Shown in pieces: positions 1 through 7,474 of a stretch of 15,860 nucleotides of DNA (positions are counted from its first letter, which is position 1; each line of letters starts with the position of its first letter). Where the stretch lies: NCBI GenBank assembly GCA_964371695.1, contig CAYJOG010000016.1:1-15860 (forward strand), given 5' to 3'. A model generated the notes under the pieces. That model was not told where the DNA came from, did no database searches, and worked only from the letters and a program-made list of their open reading frames with translations. The DNA is from CAYJOG01 sp964371695 [NCBI: uncultured bacterium] (GTDB lineage: Bacteria; CAYJOG01). A program made the position numbers and the translations under genes.

Positions 1-1380
1 CGATTTCAGCACCACCGTTTTCACCCGGTCCATGGGGTCATAATCATAGGCAAACAAATTGCCGTTGGGGTCTATCGTGGTGAGCACCCGGTGGGCAGTG
101 TCATAGGTGAAATGGGTGGTGCGGGCCTCGGTTGTTCCCTCGGCTTCGGTCACGGTTTTCACATCGGCGGTGCCATCGAAATAGGTGTAACGGGTAATGT
201 GACCTGCCACATCCTTCACCGTTTCCAGCAAGCCCTTGTCGGTGTAGGTATAACTGATGGTGCGGTTTTCATCGCTCTGTGCCCCAGGGGCGGCAGGGCG
301 CTTGATGGTAGAAACCTGCCGGGTGGCGGTGTAGGTGTACTCGGTGATATTACTCCGGGCATCGGTCACAGACTTTACTAACCCCTTTTCTGTGCCCTGG
401 GTGTAATACTCGGTGAAGACCTGGATATTTCCGGGCAGGGTGGTGGTCATTTTTTTGAGGACCATCTTGTCCACGGCGTCTGTGATTGTTTCAAGGATGC
501 TGTTTAAATCATTAAAGCCCCCTGCATCATCGGCACTCATCACCATTTCATAGGCATAGGTGGTGGTGGTTTTTTCATCTCCCTCACCCACCGACATTTC
601 CGTCACCCGGTTTCTGGCGTCGTATTTGTATTCGGTGAGAACCCCGCCGGGGTCACGCCGCGTGAGCATGTTGTTGCGATCGTCATAGGTCATTTCTGTC
701 ACGCCAATGGGAGAAATCGTTTTGACAAGGTTGTAATCAGCGTCGTATTCAAACGAGGTCACCTTGTCAAGGTGGTCCGTCATGGTGAGCGGCTGGTTGT
801 TTTCGTTGTAGGTGTAGGTGGTGACACGATTTAACTCATCGGTGATGGTGAGTACGTTACCCTGACCGTCGTAGGTGTATTTAACCATGGAATCGTCTGG
901 TTGGGTGATCTCGGTGGGCAGCAGCAAGGTGGGATGCAACACTTCAGTGCGGCTGCGCTGCGCTTGGTCTTTGATGCTGACGGTGGGTATGGAAGGGGCA
1001 TTGGTTGAAGATGGCGGCACAGTGCCATAGGTATAAGACTCAGTGTGACCAAAGGGGGAAACGATGGTCTTTACCCGGCCTTCGGGCGTTACCTGACCAT
1101 TGCTCGTTTCATACTCAAAAGAGGTGGTATTGCCATTGGGGTCCGTTATCTCGGTGGGCAAATGCCCCAAGCGAGCATCATTCAAATATTTGCGTTTGGA
1201 ACCATCGGCATAATCTGCCCCTACCACCCGCTGGGTACCACCAACAAGCTCTTTAGCAGCGTTAAATTGTTCATCCCGCTGAAACTTAACCTGATTACCA
1301 TAGGGATCGATGGCGTGGGTGACGCGCCCCTGATCATCCCGCTGGTATTTCATGCCCCTATCCATGCCGGGCTTGGGAAT
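1..1380 (-). repeat. RHS/YD repeats of gene C (continuing past the left edge)
   Basis: After a hinge with seven consecutive prolines, residues about 2032-2491 contain about ten YD units of the form (hydrophobic)-x-Tyr-(Asp/Thr)-x-x-x-(Asn/Arg)-x-(Val/Leu)-x-x-(Ile/Val)-x-(Asp)-x-x-G-x-x-(Thr): for example VKYTYDGQGNVLTITD, TTYTYNENNQPLTMTD, TSFEYDADYNLVKTIS, TEYKYDARNRVTEMSV and THFTYDTAHRVLTTIDPNGN. YD repeats build the cocoon of RHS and Tc toxins. The conserved RHS core boundary and any C-terminal toxin tip are not in the window. Confidence 0.92.
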
Positions 1381-4300
1381 CCTCACCAGCATCTCCGCCG
1401 GGTCGGGAGCCGGCGGAGGAGGCGGGGGAGGAGTATTTTGCGGCGGCGGTTGCTCAAACACAGGACGGTTAAAAAATTTCACATACTGCTTGCCGCTTTG
1501 CATCGTGGTGACCAAACGGAACAAATAAGACTGGCCGCCCTCTGTTGGGGTCACCCGATTGCCTGTAAAACGGCTTTTAAGATTCCAGACAAACGTGTTG
1601 TCATAACCTTTCAAATCCTCATCCCCCAGCACAGGCATGTGTCGAACCTCTTTCCAAACCACATTATCTTCTGCGTGAAACATCGGGTCGGAGGGATCTT
1701 TGTCCAACACCTGAAATTCCACGGAGACGACAGAAAAAGCCCCCCGTTTATCCTCAAAGTCATACTCCAGCAACATAAACTCCTGGCCATCCAGTGTCTC
1801 CACTTCCGTTTCCACGGTTTGACCACCCAAAATCTCGGCGTCAAACGCCCCCCCGAACAGCTCACCGGGACCAACGGGATAGGGCACTTTGTCGTTTAGC
1901 CCTTTGATGGTTTTCACCCTTCCTGAGTGGTCATAGGCCTTAAGCTGGAACTCATAGGCTCCTGGCTTTACCAGTTTGCCATCTGCACCCCGCCAATCCC
2001 ATTGAATAGGCACCGCTACCTGATCGCCCAGAATATCGCCATTCAAAATCTGCGCTTCGGTTACCGCTGATGGTGGAGGGGGCGTGATTTCGGGTGAGAC
2101 ATAAACTGGTGTGGATTCGCCTTTACGAAACACTTCTGCAATAAGTTTGTCGGTCTGCAAACTACTCACCAAGGCCTCTAAACTAGAAGCGTTGCCAACA
2201 GTGTGATTGCGGGCACACTCACCAGACAGGGGATTGATGCTGCCCAAGTCGTTCATATCCAGACACTTGCCAAATTGATAAAGGTCGTGGATAAGTGTAC
2301 CAACGGCCACGGCTTTCATGAAATCCGAAGAGGCAATTTTATCCACCTCCGCACACACCTCGGTTTGTTTTCCAAACGAACAAATGGTTTGAAGCGTTGT
2401 GAGGATGTCACGAATTTGATTTCCATACCCAAGTATTTGTTGCAGCAAGTTGTCATGTTCTTCTTTGGTTGTTCCAAGTTTCTTAATATCTTCCTTAAGT
2501 TTTAAGATATCGTTCTTCATGCTGCGCAGTTCCTGATTTTTTCTTCTAATGCTTGTGATGCTAAACTCCGCCCCTTCAAAAACACCAAGTATGGATTTGC
2601 TAAACCCAGCCAGAGTAACTAATAGTGCAGCTGTCTGAGTCCCATTCAGGCCACTTGTCAATTGGTCTGCAAACTGATTTACTTGGGCCTTAAGCTGGTC
2701 TTCAACAAGACCTGGATTCGCCATAAACTCTCTCGCACTATTCAAGGAACCGAACAGAAATGCTGCGTTTGAAAGCTTGTTTTTAATGGCTTCGCCATCT
2801 TGGCCGAGAGGAATATAGTTAACCACCGTCTCTAATTCTTTAAACAGATCTCTTGCCGCATGAAATGGTTGATTACCATTAAAAACATCATTAAAGCTTT
2901 GTTTAATCCCCGAAGCATGAGTTTCAAAGTTTTTTCCGAGACTAACAACACTTAGCACCTTATTTCCCCAATCCAAAGCTCTTGTTATACCAATGTAAGG
3001 ATTGTGCTCCACCCTGAAGCAGCGCTTTTCCGCGTGCAACACTCCATCGGGAGCCCCTGTTTTCCCTTGAACAATTATTCCATCAAAATCAATATTCGGA
3101 TCATTTAAGCCCCGGACATGAAGCTCTTGGAGCAAGTCCACAGAGCTTTCAACCTCTAATACTTCTCCCGTTTTTAGCACAACTTCAAACGGCCCGTTTA
3201 AGTGCTCATCTTTTTCAACCAACTCCTTTAAGTCAACCTGATATTTATTGGCATTTCCGGAAAACTCTGGATCTGCTGGCTCGCAAACCAATCGCGTGTT
3301 TGGTCTGATTACACCAACAGCCTTTAATAATGGGCACCCAATAGAGCATATCGTGCTTGCAATGTTGAAGTATTTGAATGTTGACAAGCCGACATCTATT
3401 TGATGAAGCGGGCCTTGGACACCTTCAGGAAGAGGTATGGTTTTGTTCGGTCTTAAAAAACTGTCCAAATTCCCAGCAAAATTAATAATTGGACACAATC
3501 CGTCACAATAAAATGCCAAAATCGGTCTCAAGATTTGTTTGTAAAGGAATTCGAGGATGTCGCCGATAACGGTCACAAAAGCAACGAGTGCCTGTACAAT
3601 GGCATCCACTAGCGACTTTAAAACATCGCCAACAAATTCAATAATGCCTCCAAGCGCTTTTTTGAACCACTTCTTGAGCTTCTTAAAAAACCCGTCGGAG
3701 GCAAACACGTCCAGTTCAGGTGAGAGTTCTTCATCCACGGTAAGCGCCTGTCCCTCATCCGCGCCATAATATTCCTGGAGGGGCGTGGCCAGGGTTTCCT
3801 CAGACAAGAATTTGCCTGCATTCATTCGCCCCCAGCCGAACTGTTTGTCGTTTCCTTTTTCGCCCAAGTCCTCGGCACTTTGATAAAGCATGGTGAGCAA
3901 TTGTTCTGGCGTGGCGTCATTCATCTTGGTGAGGAAATGCCCCACCGCGCCTGCTACCAATGCCGCCGCCGCAGAGGTGCCGGAAACGGACGCGAATTGC
4001 CCTCCCAGAGCGGTTGTGAGCAGGTTTACCCCCGGAGCTGTCATGTCCAGGAAATCCCCATAGTTCGAGAAGCTTGCAAGGGCGTCTTCGGTATCGGTGG
4101 CTCCCACCGCAATCACCTCTGGGAACGCCGCAGGATAAACCACTTTTTCCTGACCATCGTTCCCCGCTGAGGCCACCACCACCATGCCGCTTTGGCGGGC
4201 GTGGCGCACTGCCTCCCACAAAGCCAAGCTCGCAGCTGGGCCAGACACGCTCACCACAATCACCTTGGCTCTGCCATCCTGCACCACCCACTCAATGGCG

Positions 4301-7300
4301 CGGGCCAGATCACCACCACTGCCCCGGCCTTCTCCATCCAGCACCCTCACCGGCAATATCTTGCACCGGGGGCAAATGCCCGCCCCGCCCTGCGCGTTGT
4401 TGGGGGCCGCCGCGATCAACCCCGCCATCTGGGTGCCATGGCCAAAGACATCCTGGGCCGTTTGATCCTGTTCAATAAAGTCTGGGCCATCCAACACCCG
4501 GCCCTGGAGTTCGGGGTGAGTGGCGTCCACGCCAGAATCCAACATGGCAACCACCACTTCGTGCTCATAAGGACCATTTTGCGCCCACACTTGGTTGTAG
4601 CCCGTTTTGGCATAGGCCCATTGATCATTAAGCCGAGGATCGTTAGGTGCCGCAGCCGTGACTTGTTCTGTGCTGGCCTTGGCGAGGAAATTCAGTTCCA
4701 CCGCCGCAAACAGTTTTTCTTTTTGCAAGGCCTCCGCAGCCTCCAGCAGGTTTTTGCCCTTGGGTAACAAAACCACCACCGATTGCTGGCCTGCGGACGG
4801 CCCACGGGTGAGCCCATGCCGCTTGAGCATGGCATCCACCGCGCTCAAATCCGCCTGAGGAGCCAGTGTCACCAACAATTCGTCGCTCATCACCTCGGCC
4901 TGTTCTGGTACATGGGCCAGAGGGTTTAGCCAATGCGCCTCCACCATGTCGCTGGCTCGGAGTTTTTTGTCCGCCAGGGACAAATCGGCCCCGCTGCCGG
5001 CCTTGATGTAGAGAAGACCTTCACGGCTCAACCCCGGTACCACCACCAGACGAAGCTCGGTGAGCAGGCCCTTCAGGGCGCTGGCGGTGACGCCCTCTTT
5101 CAGTTTGATCACCAGATCGTGGCTTGCGGAATAGTTCTTCAGCAGGTCCGACAGCGTGGCCTTGGGGCGATCCTGCCAGTCACGCCCTCGAGACACCTGC
5201 ACAACCGCCTGTTCTTCCTGTTTTTGTTGTTGCGCCCGCACCTGGTTTTCACGCCGTAGCTGGCCCAGGTCGAGCCACAACAACCCTTTGGACCCAATAG
5301 CGACGGCACGCTCTCCTTCCAGAGGCAACACGCCATACATTGGGCTATAGGCCAAAACACCTTTGGCGCCACTCCTCTTGTCCACCCAGGCAAGGCCATT
5401 GCCAGCCGTCAGGCGCAACTCTCCCGTGACCAACAGACCATCGGGCCTTTCCAATGGGAAGGGAAACCCCTGTTCCGGCTTGCTTTCTCCTTGCTTCAAT
5501 TTCACCACAACGCCCAGGTTTTTATCCACCACGGCAGTTTGTGTTTCCCCCATCAGGTGCAAGTGACTGGACGTGGCGCTGAGGCCTTCCAAAAACTCCT
5601 GCCCCACCGTGTCCCCCAACTTGGACGGCTCCCACTGGCGGATTTTCTCGTTGTGCGCCAACAGAAACTTTTTGCCCGCCATGTGGTCGTAACCCACCAG
5701 CCAGGCTTTGTTTTGAAACACCGTCAGGCCATGCACCCTGATAACTGCAAGGCCCTCCTCTTTACCGAACCCTTTGAACTGCAGCGTCTTAAGATCCACG
5801 GCATAAGCCGGTTGCAGCTTTTGCACAAAGTTTTCGGGATGCGCCTGGATAATTTTTTGTTTTTCCTCGGGCAATGGTTCGTCGGGATTGATGGGCTGCT
5901 CAAAGCGTTTGGCTAACCCCAACCACAAGCGGCCCCCCTGCAGGGCAGCGGCGGAAATAAACGCATCAAACATGCGGCCCTTTTTAAAATGCCCCAAGCC
6001 CAGACGACGCACCCGTTTCAGGTTTTTGTCGAAAAACCGTACTTCGTTTTGCAACACCACAATCCCTTGAGTGGGCGTGGCCAACAGCGCCACGGGTTTG
6101 ATGGCTGCATCTGCACTGCTGGAATAATTCTCCAGCAGTTTCACCGTTCCTGTTTTGAGTGACAACGCGCTCAGGCGGTCACTTCGCAACACCAGCAGTT
6201 GATCCCCCAATTTGGCTACACCGATAGCGAATCGCATGGCGGGGTGCTGCGGCAAGTCCGTGACGGTGGGCGCAACCCATGCCGTGCAACCCGCCGCACC
6301 CACCCCACAACGCCACACCCCGGTACCGGAGCTGACCAGATATTGCCCCTGCGCCAATGGCAGCACGTCATGCACGTTGACCGTGGGCAGGACTCCCGCC
6401 ATGAAAAGAGGGGCAATCCCCAATCCCTGGGGCTCCGCCGTCACCGCCAACACACCCGCCGCCGCTGTGGCAACCAACAATTCCTTCTGAGATTTATACA
6501 CGGCATGAATCCGGCCCACAGCACTCACCACGGGCTTTTGGCCGGGATAGGACACGGGGTCCGCGGCCAATGCCTGCCAAGTCTTTTTCTTCAGGTCATA
6601 GGCAAACAGGCCGTCCTCATAAACCAGCACCAAACGCCCTTGCCATAACAACAGTTTTTGCAGGTTTGAGACAACGGGTTTTTCAAACGGCGTGAGGTTG
6701 TTTTTGCTTTTAACTGTCACCGTTTTTTTCGCCGGGTCTATTTTTAGATCAAGTTGCAGTACAAGCTTTTGACCCGAGAACCACACCCGCTCCATCTGGC
6801 CAGCAATCAACATGTCGTTGATGACCAGATCCTTGTGTTTTTCAAACTCCGGCAGCGGCAGGCTTTTGAAGTTTTCACCGCTGGTGCTCACCAACCGCAG
6901 TCCTTTGTTGGTGTTCACCAACACCAAACCATAACGCTCCACAAAGGCGCGAATGGTCTCCCCACCGGGAAATTGCAGGGGAATGGGTTTCCAGCGATTT
7001 TCATACGCGTCAAAGCCAGTGAGCTTTTGGCCTTTGTCCATGACAACCAGACGGCTACCCAAGGTAAAGGTCTGGATTTCTCCGTTCAGGGCCAGATCCT
7101 TGAGGGAATAAACTCTGGCCTGCACCGGTCTGGCCTTGGGCACGATCCACACGCCCTCGGCCCCCACGCCATACACGTTCAACCGGTCAGACACCATGCC
7201 CAGCGGCTTGCCCACCAAGGGAAAGGTTTTCTCCAAACGGGCGACTTTGCCACTTTTGACATACATTTGCAGGTTCGCACCCCGCAACACCCACAGGCGG

Positions 7301-7473
7301 TCGCCATGGGTTTCCAACGTGGCGCTGGGATGGGTGAGGTTAATGTGTTGCGGCGGCATGGCGGCAGATGCCCCTCGTCCGCAGCAGACCAACAGCACGG
7401 CCAAAACCTGCGGCCAAAAGGTTTTGGGCCAACGCACCGGAGATATGAAGGAGTGAAAGGGGGGCATGGTCAT
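1..7473 (-). CDS. Gene C: secreted subtilisin-like protease fused to RHS/YD repeats (3'-partial)
   Basis: I translated this frame line by line from ATG 7473 to the left edge: 2491 codons, no stop, no frameshift. Order: signal peptide (1-37); propeller-like region (about 40-750); two inhibitor-like propeptides (about 783-932); S8 subtilase (about 943-1225) with Asp979, His1012 in GHGT, Asn1105 in ASAGND and Ser1167 in SGTSAA; Lys-rich then hydrophobic segment (1260-1327); Cys-containing block and predicted coiled coil (about 1640-1695); FlgD-like Ig segment (about 1800-1865); hinge with seven prolines (2015-2021); YD repeats (about 2032 onward). It starts one base after gene B stops and has no clear Shine-Dalgarno, so coupling to B is likely. 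An upstream TTG at 7512 with AAGGAA seven bases before it is an alternative start. The protease should cleave peptide bonds outside the cytoplasm. RHS repeats form a shell that often encloses a C-terminal toxin, whose position here is off the window. Protease and RHS calls are firm; the biological role is inferred. Confidence 0.95.
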   Translation of the reverse strand, partial: MTMPPFHSFISPVRWPKTFWPQVLAVLLVCCGRGASAAMPPQHINLTHPSATLETHGDRLWVLRGANLQMYVKSGKVARLEKTFPLVGKPLGMVSDRLNVYGVGAEGVWIVPKARPVQARVYSLKDLALNGEIQTFTLGSRLVVMDKGQKLTGFDAYENRWKPIPLQFPGGETIRAFVERYGLVLVNTNKGLRLVSTSGENFKSLPLPEFEKHKDLVINDMLIAGQMERVWFSGQKLVLQLDLKIDPAKKTVTVKSKNNLTPFEKPVVSNLQKLLLWQGRLVLVYEDGLFAYDLKKKTWQALAADPVSYPGQKPVVSAVGRIHAVYKSQKELLVATAAAGVLAVTAEPQGLGIAPLFMAGVLPTVNVHDVLPLAQGQYLVSSGTGVWRCGVGAAGCTAWVAPTVTDLPQHPAMRFAIGVAKLGDQLLVLRSDRLSALSLKTGTVKLLENYSSSADAAIKPVALLATPTQGIVVLQNEVRFFDKNLKRVRRLGLGHFKKGRMFDAFISAAALQGGRLWLGLAKRFEQPINPDEPLPEEKQKIIQAHPENFVQKLQPAYAVDLKTLQFKGFGKEEGLAVIRVHGLTVFQNKAWLVGYDHMAGKKFLLAHNEKIRQWEPSKLGDTVGQEFLEGLSATSSHLHLMGETQTAVVDKNLGVVVKLKQGESKPEQGFPFPLERPDGLLVTGELRLTAGNGLAWVDKRSGAKGVLAYSPMYGVLPLEGERAVAIGSKGLLWLDLGQLRRENQVRAQQQKQEEQAVVQVSRGRDWQDRPKATLSDLLKNYSASHDLVIKLKEGVTASALKGLLTELRLVVVPGLSREGLLYIKAGSGADLSLADKKLRASDMVEAHWLNPLAHVPEQAEVMSDELLVTLAPQADLSAVDAMLKRHGLTRGPSAGQQSVVVLLPKGKNLLEAAEALQKEKLFAAVELNFLAKASTEQVTAAAPNDPRLNDQWAYAKTGYNQVWAQNGPYEHEVVVAMLDSGVDATHPELQGRVLDGPDFIEQDQTAQDVFGHGTQMAGLIAAAPNNAQGGAGICPRCKILPVRVLDGEGRGSGGDLARAIEWVVQDGRAKVIVVSVSGPAASLALWEAVRHARQSGMVVVASAGNDGQEKVVYPAAFPEVIAVGATDTEDALASFSNYGDFLDMTAPGVNLLTTALGGQFASVSGTSAAAALVAGAVGHFLTKMNDATPEQLLTMLYQSAEDLGEKGNDKQFGWGRMNAGKFLSEETLATPLQEYYGADEGQALTVDEELSPELDVFASDGFFKKLKKWFKKALGGIIEFVGDVLKSLVDAIVQALVAFVTVIGDILEFLYKQILRPILAFYCDGLCPIINFAGNLDSFLRPNKTIPLPEGVQGPLHQIDVGLSTFKYFNIASTICSIGCPLLKAVGVIRPNTRLVCEPADPEFSGNANKYQVDLKELVEKDEHLNGPFEVVLKTGEVLEVESSVDLLQELHVRGLNDPNIDFDGIIVQGKTGAPDGVLHAEKRCFRVEHNPYIGITRALDWGNKVLSVVSLGKNFETHASGIKQSFNDVFNGNQPFHAARDLFKELETVVNYIPLGQDGEAIKNKLSNAAFLFGSLNSAREFMANPGLVEDQLKAQVNQFADQLTSGLNGTQTAALLVTLAGFSKSILGVFEGAEFSITSIRRKNQELRSMKNDILKLKEDIKKLGTTKEEHDNLLQQILGYGNQIRDILTTLQTICSFGKQTEVCAEVDKIASSDFMKAVAVGTLIHDLYQFGKCLDMNDLGSINPLSGECARNHTVGNASSLEALVSSLQTDKLIAEVFRKGESTPVYVSPEITPPPPSAVTEAQILNGDILGDQVAVPIQWDWRGADGKLVKPGAYEFQLKAYDHSGRVKTIKGLNDKVPYPVGPGELFGGAFDAEILGGQTVETEVETLDGQEFMLLEYDFEDKRGAFSVVSVEFQVLDKDPSDPMFHAEDNVVWKEVRHMPVLGDEDLKGYDNTFVWNLKSRFTGNRVTPTEGGQSYLFRLVTTMQSGKQYVKFFNRPVFEQPPPQNTPPPPPPPAPDPAEMLVRIPKPGMDRGMKYQRDDQGRVTHAIDPYGNQVKFQRDEQFNAAKELVGGTQRVVGADYADGSKRKYLNDARLGHLPTEITDPNGNTTSFEYETSNGQVTPEGRVKTIVSPFGHTESYTYGTVPPSSTNAPSIPTVSIKDQAQRSRTEVLHPTLLLPTEITQPDDSMVKYTYDGQGNVLTITDELNRVTTYTYNENNQPLTMTDHLDKVTSFEYDADYNLVKTISPIGVTEMTYDDRNNMLTRRDPGGVLTEYKYDARNRVTEMSVGEGDEKTTTTYAYEMVMSADDAGGFNDLNSILETITDAVDKMVLKKMTTTLPGNIQVFTEYYTQGTEKGLVKSVTDARSNITEYTYTATRQVSTIKRPAAPGAQSDENRTISYTYTDKGLLETVKDVAGHITRYTYFDGTADVKTVTEAEGTTEARTTHFTYDTAHRVLTTIDPNGNLFAYDYDPMDRVKTVVLKS
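1879..2076 (-). other. FlgD-type Ig-like segment of gene C
   Basis: Residues about 1800-1865 include PIQWDWRGADGKLVKPGAYE followed by FQLKAYDHSG. The W-x-G-x-D-G-x-x-V-x-PG-x-Y signature is typical of FlgD-like Ig domains found near the C-terminal parts of exported proteins. It is preceded by a PPPP linker at about 1798-1801. Confidence 0.6.
2101..3798 (-). other. AT-richer central block of gene C, function unknown
   Basis: Residues about 1226-1791 lie between protease and hinge. The block opens with a Lys-rich amphipathic stretch (FFKKLKKWFKKALGG) and a hydrophobic helix-like run to about residue 1327, then CDGLC, CSIGC and other cysteines, a helical part, a coiled coil (SIRRKNQELRSMKNDILKLK and following) and further cysteines (TICSFGKQTEVC, GKCLDM, SGECAR). 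I know no domain matching it. A hand count of bases 2821-2880 gives 23 G+C of 60, against 39 of 60 at 4321-4380 in the protease. A module of separate origin is plausible. Confidence 0.6.
2389..2556 (-). other. Predicted coiled coil in gene C
   Basis: Residues about 1640-1695 carry regularly spaced hydrophobics among Lys, Glu, Gln and Asn: Leu/Met/Ile at a/d-like positions through MKNDILKLKEDIKKLG and DNLLQQILGYGNQIRDIL. This fits an oligomerising or rod-like helix; it was judged by eye. Confidence 0.55.
3799..4647 (-). other. Subtilisin-like serine protease domain (S8) of gene C
   Basis: Residues about 943-1225. Catalytic Asp979 lies in AMLDSGVD, His1012 in FGHGTQMAG, oxyanion Asn1105 in VASAGNDG and Ser1167 in VSGTSAAAALVAG. 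Spacings (Asp-His 33, His-Asn 93, Asn-Ser 62) fit subtilisins (32, 91 and 66 in BPN'). A CxxC (Cys1034, Cys1037 in GICPRCKILPVRVLD) sits where many secreted S8 enzymes have a related motif. The domain closes with FGWGRMNAG. All key residues are present, so it should be active. Confidence 0.95.
4678..5127 (-). other. Two tandem subtilase propeptide-like domains of gene C
   Basis: Residues about 783-850 begin SHDLVIKLKEGVTASALKGLL, and residues about 863-932 begin SDELLVTLAPQADLSAVDAML. Both follow the pattern of the fervidolysin-type prodomain: an ELLVxxxxG strand, a helix, a second VVxLPKG strand, another helix and an AVELN-type ending. The second leads directly into the mature protease start APNDPRLNDQWAY. 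Propeptides of this kind chaperone and inhibit the protease until cleaved. Two in a row is unusual, and the first is more diverged. Confidence 0.65.
5224..7356 (-). other. N-terminal propeller-like region of gene C
   Basis: Residues about 40-750 are built from many repeats of about 40-55 residues with the pattern hydrophobic strand, Gly-x-Leu-(Leu/Val)-Val, then a polar strand: GDRLWVLRGANLQMY, GSRLVVMDKGQKLTGFD, GRLVLVYEDGLFAYDLKKKTW, GDQLLVLRSDRLSALSL, GGRLWLGLAKRF. These resemble diverged beta-propeller blades, and the length would fit one or two propellers. The region ends in a Gln/Glu/Lys-rich helix-like linker (around residues 745-765) before the propeptides. Confidence 0.6.
7363..7473 (-). 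other. Probable Sec signal peptide of gene C
   Basis: Residues 1-37: n-region with Arg14 and Lys17, a short hydrophobic core VLAVLLVCC, then GRGASA with likely cleavage after Ala37. The CC pair is preceded by LLV, a poor lipobox, so signal peptidase I is more likely than lipoprotein processing. Starting at ATG 7467 would also leave a working signal. Confidence 0.7.
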
Positions 7474-7474
7474 G

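Noticed and set aside
1045-1899. 284-codon open frame on the plus strand
   Set aside because: It lies fully antisense to the hinge and YD-repeat part of gene C, whose protein is clearly real. The translation is rich in His, Arg, Ile and Pro with no domain pattern.
3917-4291. 124-codon minus-strand frame overlapping the protease
   Set aside because: It is in another frame on the same strand as the S8 domain, and its Gly/Arg-rich translation is a frame shadow of it.
7380-7390. Lipoprotein signal (Cys-Cys pair) in gene C
   Set aside because: The residues before the cysteines (LLV) do not fit a lipobox well, and ASA at 35-37 gives a good signal peptidase I site.
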